Source of the DNA: Siphonodentalium dalli
Lineage: Eukaryota > Mollusca > Scaphopoda > Gadilida > Siphonodentaliidae
Direction of reading: 5' to 3'
NCBI GenBank assembly: GCA_032622095.1
Contig: CP136069.1
Coordinates: forward strand, 2,889,462 to 2,953,461
Length of the DNA: 64,000 nucleotides
Made by a program: the position numbers and the translations under genes. How positions within the stretch are numbered: position 1 is the stretch's first letter; every line of letters starts with the position of its first letter. Under the pieces are notes generated by a model. That model saw only the letters and a program-made list of their open reading frames with translations. It searched no databases and was not told the origin of the DNA. Below, piece after piece: positions 1 to 12,900 of the stretch.

Positions 1-290
1 TTAGGCCTCATCTTCTGGGAAGTATCAAATTAACATTGTTATCAGTTACATTTTCCCTTCTGGGAAGTTTCTATATCCCCTAATTTGCAGAAGATAAAAT
101 GCATAATTGAGGTGCCCAATGGGTGAACATCACCAACTTCAACTGGGGAACTTCAATATGATCCTAGGTCTACCATAGCAGTTGAGGGCCTAAGCAGAAT
201 GAGGTTCCCAGAGGGTGAATTTGGTGATGCTAGCCCGCTATGCGGGATAGCGTCACTAAATTCACCCTCTGGGAACCTCATTCTGCAGAT
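1..290. repeat. Foldback family: arm fragment plus 93-bp palindrome
   Basis: Positions 1-190 match one arm of the long inverted repeat at 22995-23770. Positions 194-286 form a near-perfect palindrome with ends GCAGAATGAGGT and ACCTCATTCTGC. The family recurs more than 20 times in the window and creates spurious ORFs containing RSPEGEFSDA. Confidence 0.85.
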
Positions 291-360
291 GACAATGTTG
301 CACTACAAACATGCTGCGATGTTGCGCAACATTGTTGCATCGTCAGCGACAGGCTATAGT

Positions 361-851
361 TGTCCATGGTTATTCCTGGGTGGGGCTCACTATGGGGACT
401 TACCAGATCTACCCATTTGTGGCCCCCACGGATATTTACCTGTCTATTGTTCTACTTGGTTGGGGGCTTGTAAAAGTGCAGTAATATCAGATTTACAAGA
501 TCACCCCATAGTGGGCCCCATGGGACCAGGGCAGATGACATTTAGACCCCATAGTGGGCCCCATGGGACCAGGTCAGAAGACATTTAGTTGTCCATCGTT
601 CTATCTGGTTGGGGGCTTGCAAAAGGGTAGTTATAATATCACAGATTTACCAGATCGCCCCATAGTGGGCCCCATGGAACCAGGGCAGATGACATTTAGC
701 TGTCAATGGTTCTACCTGGTTGGGGGCTATCTTTGGGGCAGTAATATCACAAATTTATCAGATCACCCCAAAGTGGGCCCCATGGGACGAGGGCAGATGA
801 CATTTAGCTGTCCATGGTTCTTCCTGGGTGGGGCTCACTATGGGGACTTAC
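361..851. repeat. Tandem copies of the exon 15 donor edge
   Basis: The 45 or so bases on the intron side of the exon 15 donor, plus about 8 exon bases (ATCTG/GTAAGTCC region, seen on the plus strand as ACTTACCAGAT), recur at 361-414 almost unchanged and, more diverged, near 490, 640 and 756. Intervening sub-repeats contain GTGGGCCCCATGGGACC. Confidence 0.7.
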
Positions 852-937
852 CAGATCCACTAGGTTTGACACAGTTTCTTGAGACATTGGTATGATATCG
901 CACAGCGACTGCGAACAGACCTCGTTCTCCACCAACT
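852..937 (-). CDS. TTC28-like: Exon 15: C-terminal region, last exon in window
   Basis: Encodes residues 1318-1346 (phase 1 to 0), acceptor ATATTTCAG, donor CTG/GTAAGT. The peptide LVENEVCSQSLCDIIPMSQE then TVSNLVDL continues the leucine-rich repeat-like helices after exon 14, as in TTC28. Because the donor is strong and no stop is reached, the gene continues left of the window. Its donor edge is part of a tandem array at 361-851. Confidence 0.9.
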
Positions 938-3900
938 CTGAAATATAATGCGGAGAATGAAATAATGCACTATGAGAAAATTGGTGGGCGTCACTAAATG
1001 CTGTCAATCATTGACCTACAGTAATGCTCTAAATATTTGACTCCTTAACTACAGCAAAATTATGAGTAATTTTTCAGGATTTAGTCGGAAATATGGCTTG
1101 TTGCCATTCATCGGAAAGCTATCGCCGAAAGCTTTCCGATGAATGGCAACAAGCCATATTTCTGACTAAATCCTGAAAAATTACCCATAATTCTGCTGTG
1201 GTTAAGGTGTCAATTATTTAGAGCATTACTGTATTCAGTGCAAATAATACAAGGATCCTATCACATTCTGTCAGCTTTTCAAACCGATCACAAATGTAGT
1301 CAGCTTTAGACCAGCAATCACAGATCTAAGTTCCCAGTGGGGACCTCATTCTGCATGGCCTCATTTGCTATGGGAGACCTAGATCTAAGTTCACAGTGGG
1401 GACCTCATTCTGCATGGCCTCATATGCTATGGGAGACCTAGACACAGATCTTAGTTCCTAGATGGTGATAATTAAACTAAAAAAAAAAACAACCTTCTAA
1501 AGAAACTAAAAATCTTGTTAAGTTAATTATAAAGAGACTCTGCAGAGAAGATGAGGCCTGAGCAGAATGAGGTCCCCAGAGGATAAAATTAGTGATGCTA
1601 GCCCGCTGTCATCAATAAATTCACCTTCTGGGGACCAGCACCATATTTTGAGGCCTGATCACACTTTAACCCTTTAGAGAGCCCCACATAGACTGGAGCA
1701 GACAACACTCTGTAGTGCATGCTTCCATCTGTGTGAGGCTCCCTGTGGGATATATATTAAACTTTATATATCGCTTCGGTTATTAACCCTTTAGAGAGCC
1801 CCGCATAGACTGGAGCAGACGACACTATGTAGTGCATGCTTCCATCTGTGTGAGGCTCCCTGTGGGATATATATTAAACTTTATATATCGCTTTGGTTAT
1901 TAACCCTCTAGAGAGCCCCACATAGACTGGAGCAGACGACACTATGTAGTGCATGCTTCCATCTGTGTGAGGCTCCCTGTGGGATATATATTAAACTTTA
2001 TATATCGCTTCGGTTATTAACCCTTTAGAGAGCCCCACATAGACTGGAGCAGTCGACACTATGTAGTGCATGCTTCCATCTGTGTGAGGCTCCCTGTGGG
2101 ATATATATTAAACTTTATATATCGCTTCGGTTATTAACCCTTTAGAGAGCCCCACATAGACTGGAGCAGAGGACACTATGTAGTGCATGCTTCCATCTGT
2201 GTGAGGCTCCCTGGGGGATATATATTAAACTCTATATATTGCTTCGGTTATTAACCCTTAGAGAGCCCCACATAGACTGGAGCAGACCACACTCTGTAGT
2301 ACATGCTTCCATCTGTGTGAGGCTCCCTGTGGGTTATATATTAAACTTTATATATCGCTTTGGTTATTAACCCTTTAGAGAGCCCCACATAGACTGGACA
2401 GACGACACTATGTAGTGCATGCTTCCATCTGTGTGAGGCTCCCTGTGGGATATATATTAAACTTTATATATCGCTTTGGTTATTAACCCTTTAGAGAGCC
2501 CCACATAGACTGGAGCAGACGACACTATGTAGTGCATGCTTCCATCTGTTTGAGGCTCCCTGTGGGATATATATTAAACTTTATATATCGCTTCGGTTAT
2601 TAACCCTTTAGAGAGCCCCACATAGACTGGACAGACGACACTATGTAGTGCATGCTTCCATCTGTTTGAGGCTCCCTGTGGGTTAAAGGCCCACTTAATT
2701 TTCGAGTCACTGATTATCAAGTGCCTTGATATACATTTTTAATAACAGTCTATGACATAAAATATGATTAAAATACTATAATTCATTACCATTTGAAACG
2801 TCTGCGCCTCAGAATATGCACAGCACATGGAGAAATAGAAAACAGCTGAAATCATATAATGTTTACCCCCCCCCTTTTGGCTCCCAGAATGCATCAGAAT
2901 TCAAGGTAATGAATGTCCTGTTGGTAGTTGTAATAGAGCTGCTGTGAGTGGGAGATACCACCATTTATTGAAGAGAAAGAAGCAGACACTTCGTATAAAC
3001 TAAGTGAAAATACTCAGAATTTCACCGGATACAGCCGGATATGCGCGAAACCGAAAGTACAAAATCGGAATAAACTACAAAATGGTCTCGTCCCCAAAAG
3101 AAATGCACACATTCCACAATTTATTAAAAACTTTTAAGAAGCAGAAACTTCATTTAAAATAAGTAAAAACGAACCCGAGTTACAATGGTTACAACCGAGC
3201 ATGAATGGGTGATAACGAAAGTGCAAAATGACTCGTCTTACAATTTTACCCGCAAACGAAATGTACATGTTCCGTTCGCAATGCATAAATGCATACCACT
3301 AATCTGTTACTAAGAACATTTCATCAATTAGGGCTAACAATACAGCTGCACACTTGTGATTATACGCATTGTATACTATAACAACACCCTTTATGTGTAT
3401 GGCTTCACCAAAGTGTGAAAATCAGTTAATATCAGTCTTCAATCGGAGGGAACATCAAAAGTGAATGTTGATGAGTGGGTATTTACGTTACCGGAAATAA
3501 GGAAATCCCTGTCATTTGGGAAATCCCGGCATCACAAATTCAAAAAATAAGAAAACATTGTTTTTTGGGGATTTGAATGCGGGGTTTTGCTGAATCCGGG
3601 AGATATTGGTGGTTATCCGTATTTGCAGAATTGCCGTGGCAATCCGGGAGTCTCACGGACAATTCGTGAAACTTAACAGCTCTGGTAGCCTGTGATAGCC
3701 CTGTGCATCGTACGTCAGTAAAATAATGTCATCGATGTAACTATATGGCTATTTAATTAATTGCATGTTGAGTCATGCTCATGGAATGAATGCTTTCTTA
3801 CCTGTCATAGCCCTGAGGGAGTCGTAAGATGGTACAAGCATGTCGTCGACGTTACTATAAGGGTAAACAATATATGGCTTGTTGAGACGGGCTCCCTTCG

Positions 3901-6900
3901 CTTGGAAATGGAAGCCGAGTAACTTGAGTAACTTCATTCCTCCGGAGCTTCGTATCATTTCCTCCGGTAGCAGCGACGTCTTTTTGTTGTCATCTTCTGT
4001 ATGTAACCGCTTCAATGAAGAGTCAAGCTGAAATGGGGAATTAAAGCCTTCAAATAGTGTCTAACCCATAGAGAGCCCCACACAGACTGGAGCAAAAACA
4101 CTCTGTAGTACATGCTCCCATTTGTGCGAGGCTCCCTGTGGGTTAAACATTAAATTTTATCAGTGAGGTTTGAGATAGATGTCTTACATTACTGACCAAG
4201 CAGTATACGGCGGGCTAGTATAAAAAAATCACCTTCTGAGAACCCCATTCTGCTCATTCAACTGCTATGGGAGCCTAGGATCAGATTGAAGTTCCCCAGT
4301 TGAAGTTGGTGATGCATGTGCACCTATTGGGCACCTCAATTATACATTTTATATTCTGCAAATTAGGGATATAGAAACTCAACAGAAGAGAAAAGTAACT
4401 AAATTTTAGGCTCTCACTGAGAGCTTTCCGATGAATGACAACAAGCCATATTTCCGACTAAATCATGAAAAATTACCCATAATTCTGCTGTGGTTATGGA
4501 GTCGATTAATTAGGGCATTACTGTATGGCACATGCCACACTCGTATGGGCGATCTCCGGCGTTGTCCCTCTTATTCATTGTCAGACTCCAGATAAACTGA
4601 ATTCCTTCTGACACACATCACACTCGTATGAGCGATCTCCGGCGTTGTCCCTCTTATTCATTGTCAGACTCCAGATAAACTGAATTCCTTCTGACACACA
4701 TCACACTCGTATGGGCAATCTCCGGCGTTGTCCCTCTTATTCATTGTCAGACTCCAGATAAACTGAATTCCTTCTGACACACGTCACACTCAAATGGGTG
4801 ATCCCCAATGTCGTTCCACTTGTGCATGGTCAGACTCCAGATATCACTGACAAACATCAAAGGTGTCTAAAATCGACTGATGATTTTACATCAAAAGCTG
4901 GCATTTTTTTTTTACTCCAAAACTCGTTGCCTGTTTTTTTTAAAACAAAAGCTGGCAATTTTATTTCAAAATTGGTGACCTTATTTCAAAAACATAGATT
5001 AAAGGTACTCAATCCGATCAGATGCTCCTAAATTACTATTTCATGGGCTTCGGGGGTAAAAAATATTTGATATTGATTTTTGAAGTTTATTATTTCTCGA
5101 GATGTGTAATAATATGTGGCCCAGAAACACGTGATCAAATGGAGGGTCTCGGACAAAATTGCGGATGAAGATGGGGATAACTCTAAAATCAAGTGGTAAT
5201 ACGGCCATATTTTGTTGAACAAAATGTTGATATTATAAAATAACAAGTTTTGGGAAATTGATACCATAGTTGACAGTGGTTAGCATTATTTTGTTGCAAT
5301 AAATTGATTCTGATAACTAAAGCATATTTTGAAGAAATGTTGTTGTTATTTTATCTTGATGGTATGGGGACCGTCTGATCGGATTGAGCACCTTTAAGAT
5401 AGTAGTAATGTTGTTGTTGTTGTATCTTGATGGTATGGAGACCGTCTGATCGGATAGAGTATCTTTAATACATCACAAAACTATAGTGACATCAATTTCA
5501 TGAATATTTTCAGTACATATGAAGAAAATACTGTGATATAATATAATTCTTCCTCACATGGTTCTGCGATGAGTGTCTACTCGAAATAAGTTTGGAGATG
5601 ACCCATTTTTTTTCATTTTTTTTCTTCTTCATATGAAAGCCACATGGCGGTTTGCGCTCCAAAATACACAAAATAATATTCGCTTTTGAAATTTTCCCGG
5701 TATAAAAATAGGTAGATAAATATCCAAACTACCTTTCTACGACCAATATATGTCCCATAAAGACACATTCAAGTCATGAAAATTACAACAAAATTGTAAT
5801 GTTTGGGTCCCAAACATTTTTTCCAACCTGCCATCTTTGGATGATGCAATTAACCACCGACAACAGCCGAGGATTTCCGGGTGTATTCGTAAATAAGCTT
5901 CCCCAGCGTCTTATAATTTCCGGTACGCGATAAAAGTGTTTCAATTTGATCGTATGTGTCCCTGTGAGAAAAATGGTCTCTGTTGACAAGAATTTAATGA
6001 TAGGACGGTCATCCTGAATTTATCTGAGACGTGGCGATGCTGCGATTGGGGGAGGGGGTTCAGAAAGGAACATAATATTACTTATACATGTATAATAAGT
6101 AATTATGTTGAGATGCATTTGTATTTAAATTTCAATCCAACATCATTACCGTAGTAAATTGCATGATTTGCAGTATATGCTGAATATATTTCTTATAGAA
6201 TATAGGAATGGGTCGCCAAGTATTAGATCATGTTATGAATTTATACTCTGGCTACCGTAGAGATCATATTCAACCAGTTAAAAATATGGGAACGTTTTAA
6301 TGTTCTGACGGAGAACTTTATAGCATTGAAAAAACAACTCAGTGACTATATATATTTATTTATTACATGTTCCTTCATAATATATTTCACAATAGGGAGT
6401 GTTACAATCCAGATTGCATGATTTGTCTGTGACTTTTGTGAGTCGACATCGACTCAACAAAGTGACATATTTCATACAACATCGAGTTGTGATCTTTGTG
6501 AACTACGTACACAGTGGAATACACTATTTACTAATGAACGATATTAACTAAGAATATATTAGTTGCACTGGTTTTTTGAAAAGGTTTAAAAACTTCCCTA
6601 TCTGAACATCAAAAATTTCACATTACTTGAACTGGTGTAGAATTATCTCTACGGGCGTAACCAGGGCAGAGATTCATGACATGATCTAGCTAAGTATATA
6701 TATGCATATAGTTTTTCACAATTTACGTAGATCCGTCCATTGCATGTTTATATGTTGAAATCAACTGTAGACAAGATAGACAGACGGGGAGAGTGTGTAC
6801 ACACGCACGTAGCATTGGAACTGTGTTAATTATCTACTTGGATTAACTGTTTTGAATATATTTTTTTAACACACGGAAAAATTAGATACCATATGAAAGT

Positions 6901-9900
6901 AGAGGATGTGAGCTTTGTGTTCCGCACTGTTGTATAATTTGAAAGTCGTGTCGTGGGAACGGCATGTAAACAATGTAGACACATTTTGAGGAAAAATAAT
7001 TTAAAACAAATTTAATCCTATTCTACTACTGAAACCGATGGTGAAGACGCTGTTTTTGGTGTTATATTATTCATGTCTATTTTTTAACTATTCCAATATC
7101 AAATGGGGTAACAGGTGTGATATGGCCAAGTTGGGACAGACATTCTACATAATTATATGGTTTACGACTAAGCATTGTTTGTGTATATTTCATTTTATTA
7201 CTAACTTGGTGATAATGGGTGCACCTGAAGCCACCTATCACAGTAAATCAGCATTTTTCAACACCAGTTATTGTCATCATGGATGCCATTTTGAATAGAA
7301 CATTTTGCTCTAAGCGGATTTTGGATATGTTATAGAGGATATGATTATTATTCCTCTTCAAAATGGAATAAAAACCAACTTAGTCCAAATATTTTCTAGG
7401 TCAAAACTTTTATCGACGAGACTACATTTTGTCTTTTCAGCTTTTACCCCTGACCTGGAGGTCTTACATGTTTGCCCTTTTCCCACATTTCGTCCTGTGA
7501 CTCACAGGCAGGTGGTTTTAATTAAACTGATGGTGAAATAAAATAAACGAAGTTTGAGTGCTCCAAGCAACCTATATGTACTGGTTGTGTCTATATATAT
7601 AGACTCTAAACTCCACACGGTTGCCAGTATGTCACCAGGGAAGTGACAGTTTTCAATATAGTTTCTTTTTATTAGAGGTAGATACATATTTTCCCAATTT
7701 TCATTTTGGTCCTAAATTAGTGTTTCTCTGGCTTCGGGGGTTAACAAAATATTAGACCCACCAAAGCTCAGAGTTATCAGATATCGATTTTTGATATCTT
7801 TTATTTTTCAACACCTGGGTAGGTACTCAATCCGATCAGACGCTCCCAAATTACTATTTCTTTGGTTTCGGTGTTAAAAAATATTTGACTCGAGCTCAGA
7901 GTGATCAGATAACGATGGTTGAATTTTTTTATTTCTCAAGATGTGTAATAATATGTGGCCCAGAAACACGTAGTCAACCGGAGTGTCTCGGACAAAATTG
8001 CGGATGAAGATGGATAACTCTAAAGTCAAGTGGTAATACGGTAAATTTTTGTGATGCTTTAGTGATAATACGGACATATTTTGTTGAACGAAATGTTGAT
8101 AAACAACAAGTTTTGGGAAATTTGATACCACCGGTATAGTTGACAGTGATTAGCTTATGTTGTTGCAATACATCGATTCTGGTAACTAAAGCGTATTTTG
8201 AAGAAATGTTGTTGCTGTTGTATCTTGATGGTATGGGGACCGTCTGATCGGATTGAGTACCTTTAAAAAGAACTACGGAATTTAACTAACAGAGGTTATT
8301 ATTCTCGCATGGACAAATAAGATCCAACGGAAACACATTATCGCGTACCGAAAATGATAGAGACGCTGGGGAAACTTGGAAAATATTACGTCACAATCAT
8401 GGCGTTATCGAGAATGCACTTATTTCCGAAAACACACGAGCACTGCCGGCATCACTCGGAAGATCGGCTGATTAGAAAAATTTGACCGGAACAGCGAAAC
8501 GATATCAAATTTACGCAAAAATATAACTAACAAAACGCGTTTTTAGCGCTATATCGACGAAATTAGCTCGGGAATAGTTAGCATATGCATATGCATGAGA
8601 CCCCTTTTCTCGAATTACGTATACATATATTTTAGGGTTCGAATGAGCCATGTCCGTTTAAGCTATCATTTGACAGAACACAATGTGTTAAAGACTTGGG
8701 ATGATGTTTATTTACTGACGTCTGCTTTCGACTTTAACCCTTTACCCAACAAACCGGCCAAAACCGGCCAAATAAAGCTTCAACAGCCTAAAATATCTTC
8801 GGTCTGTCTCAATTGAACCATACAAATATGGATATCATTGGAACCGGCTCCTTGACCACATTGTGATAGTTACAGTTATGCCCTGTGCCAATGCATTCTC
8901 TTATATATGCGAGTCGACCATAGGTCGCCTCGCATATATAAGAGAATGCACTGGCCTAAAATTTTAACACTTTTTACCATTTTTTCTTACATTCTTTAAC
9001 AATTTTATAATATTTAATGTGTTAAGCCAATGCATTCTCTTATATATGCGAGGCGACCTATGGTCGACTCGCATATATAAGAGAATGCATTGGCACAGGG
9101 CCGTTCTGTTGGGTAAAGGGTTTAAAGGAAATGAGTACTCTACTCACCATGTCAATAAGCATCCTATCGACGATACCCTCGGCTCGGTGATCACATATCA
9201 GCTCTCTGATGATACTCTGTACTGAGGCTAAGCTTTGTTCACGGGTTTGTACTACAAAATAGATTTAGATCTGAATTTCTCTATATGCTCACATTTTCTC
9301 TAAAAACTGGCAATATGCAGCAATTTTGCATGGAAATCAAATTGAGTTTCAAAGTTAAGTGATCGACAATGGTCCAATATCCATTGAAAGGAATGGACAT
9401 GTGTATCAAAGAACGATAGGTCTACGTAATTAGGGAGATATGTCTATATAATCAGGGAGATATGTCTATAATCAGGGAGATATGTCTATATATTCAGTGA
9501 TATATGTCTATATAATCAGGGAGATATGTCTATATAATCAGGGAGATATGTCTATATAATCAGGGCGATATGTCTATATAATCTGGGAGATAGGTCTATA
9601 TAATCAGGGAGATATGTCTATATAATCTGGGAGATATGTTTATATAATCAGGGAGATATGTCTATATAATCAGGGAGATATGTTTATATAATCAGGGAGA
9701 TATGTTTATATAATCAGGGAGATATGTCTATATAATCAGGGCGATATGTCTATATAATCTGGGAGATAGGTCTAAGTAATTAGGGAGATATGTCTATATA
9801 TCTGGGAGATATGTTTATATAATCAGGGAGATATGTCTATATAATCAGGGAGATATGTTTATATAATCAGGGAGATATGTTTATATAATCGGGGAGATAT

Positions 9901-12900
9901 GTCTATATAATCAGGGAGATATGTCTATATAATCAGGGAGATATGTCTATATAATCAGGGAGATATGTCTATATGATCAAGGAGATATGTCTATATAATC
10001 AGGGAGATATGTCTATATGATCAAGGAGATAGGTCTATATAATCTGGGAGATATGTCTATATAATCAAGGAGATGTGTCTATATAATCAGGGAGATAGGT
10101 CTATATAATCAGGGAGATATGTCTATATAATCAGGGAGATGTTTATATAATCAGGGAGATATGTATATATAATCAGGGAGATATGTCTATGTGATCAAGG
10201 AGATATGTCTATATAATCAGGGAGATATGTTTATATAATCAGGGAGATATGTCTATATAATCAGGGAGATGTGTCTATATAATCTGGGAGATAGGTCTAA
10301 GTAATTAGGGAGATATGTCTATATAATCTGGGAGATAGGTCTATATAATCAGGGCGATATGTCTATATAATCTGGGAGATAGGTCTAAGTAATTAGGGAG
10401 ATATGTCTATATAATCTGGGAGGTATGTCTACATATTTTAGGAGATATGTCTATATAATCAGGGAGATATGTCTATATAATCTGGGAGACAGGTCTAAGT
10501 AATTAGGGAGATATGTCTATATAATCTGGGAGATATGTCTATATAATCAGGGAGATAGGTTTATATAATCAGGGAGATATGTCTATATAATCAGGGAGAT
10601 GTGTCTATATAATCTGGGAGATAGGTCTAAATAATTAGGGAGATATGTCTATATGATCAGGTAGATAGGTCTAAATAATTAGGGAGATATGTCTATATAA
10701 TCAGGGAGATATGTCTATATAATCAGGGAGATATGTCTATATAATCAGGGAGATATGTCTATATAATCAGGGAGATATGTCTATATAATCAGGGAGATAT
10801 GTCTATATAATCTGGGATATATGTCTTAGAGCTGAATCGGATAGACGGATAACCGGTTAGCATCCAGTTAACGACGTAACCGGTTAGAAAAAAATGAACC
10901 GGACGAAACCGCATGACGCTCTGTCAGTTGAATGTGAACGTGAATAATGCCCTGGTATCCTCAAAATATTAAGTTAAATGATGCAAAACTAATACTAAAC
11001 CCTGTGTCACCGATAGTTAAGTAGAGTGCAATGCAAGCATTAATTGGTACACATGGTAGTATCAGATACTGAGTAGCAATTCTCGAACTGTCTGGAAGTG
11101 TCGGCGACCTTCAATCAATTCCGGCCCTTTGAAGTTTTCTCTGATCTTCTGACGAGAGCACGTGTGCAGTCACTGTATATCAAGGCGGGATAGTTCAAAG
11201 CAATGACGTCACTGAATCAGTGAAACTGTCATCTGATTGACACCCCTCAGACTCGGTATTATTTCGTGTTGAAATGTGAGAATGGAAGACGGCTAACGAT
11301 CTATACTCTGCGATAATTAACGATAAATGCTATTAAATGGAATCGCGTAAAATGGAAGTGTGCTATATATAGCTATGAGTTATTACGTTTTAGTCTTTAT
11401 TTATAATTCATTGGAGAATATACCAATGATGGTAATGATATATTACAGATCTTTAATGTATAGTTTTGTTACTCTTTTTACCAATACCCAATTACCCATA
11501 CTATTGTTACTTGTTTTACAGATGCCCAAGCATGCTGATCACCGGCAATTGCAAATAAGCGATCCCCTGCCATTCACAAATTTCACTTGCTCATTTCCCA
11601 TCACGAGAGCCACCAAAAAACAGTGAATGCGTGTTTTTTGAATACCGTTAAATCACGTGAATAAGGTCTTTATTTCAGCTGCTATTTCTCACCTAGGTCT
11701 GTCCCTGGAGCATGGCATAATGTCGACATAATTAGGCAGAGAGAAGTCCACTATAAATTAGCGGTTAACCGGTTGAAATCCGGCTAACCCCGATGGTTAA
11801 CCGGTTAGAAGAATGGGTCAACCGTTTCAGCTCTAATATGTCTATATAATCTGGGAGATAGGTCCAAGTAATTAGGGAGTTATGTCTATATAATCAGGGA
11901 GATAGGTCTATATAATCAGGGAGATAGGTCTAAGTAATTAGGAATAGGTCTACACAATTTGGGAGATAGGTCTACATAATTAGAAAGATATTTCACTGAG
12001 AGCTTTCCGATGAATGGCAACAAGCCATATTTCCGAAAATCCAAAAAAATTACCCACAATTCTGCTGTGGTTAAGAAGTTGATTATTTATGGCATTACTG
12101 TAGCTGCTATAGTGACCAGTAAATCAACTCCATGGTATGAGAATATACTAATACTAATTCTAATACTAATACTAAGACTCCATGGTATGAGAATCAGTGA
12201 CCGACTCCATGGTTTGAGAATATAGTAATTTTAGGATTAAGATCATAGTAGAGTACTGACTAACCATGTGTAACAACTGATTTTGGATTGAGATAATCTT
12301 GTTCTGAATTTTTAATGACACTTTCTTCAAGTTGATCGATTTTCTGGTGTAACATCGCTGCTCTTATCTGTTTAAGGTTAATGGAACAATCCTTCCCGAT
12401 AATAATGAATGGCGACCAACACGATATATCACAAAACCTGAAACGAGACCAACACGATATATCACAAAACCTGAAACGTATAAAATAATGAATGGCGACC
12501 AACACGATATATCACAAAACCTGAAACGTATAAAATAATGAATGGCGACCAACACGATATATCACAAAACCTGAAACGTATAAAATAATGAATGGCGACC
12601 AACACGATATATCACAAAACCTGAAACGAGACCAACACGATATATCACAAAACCTGAAACGTATAAAATAATGAATGGCGACCAACACGATATATCACAA
12701 AACCTGAAACGTATAAAATAATGAATGGCGACCAACACGATATATCACAAAACCTGAAACGTATAAAATAATGAATGGCGACCAACACGATATATATCAC
12801 AAAACCTGAAACGTATAAAATAATGAATGGCGACCAACACGATATATCACAAAACCTGAAACGTATAAAATAATGAATGGCGACCAACACGATATATCAC

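Noticed and set aside
9417-10826. Regular short repeats, possible CRISPR-like array
   Set aside because: There are no distinct spacers; units abut directly, and the DNA is eukaryotic.
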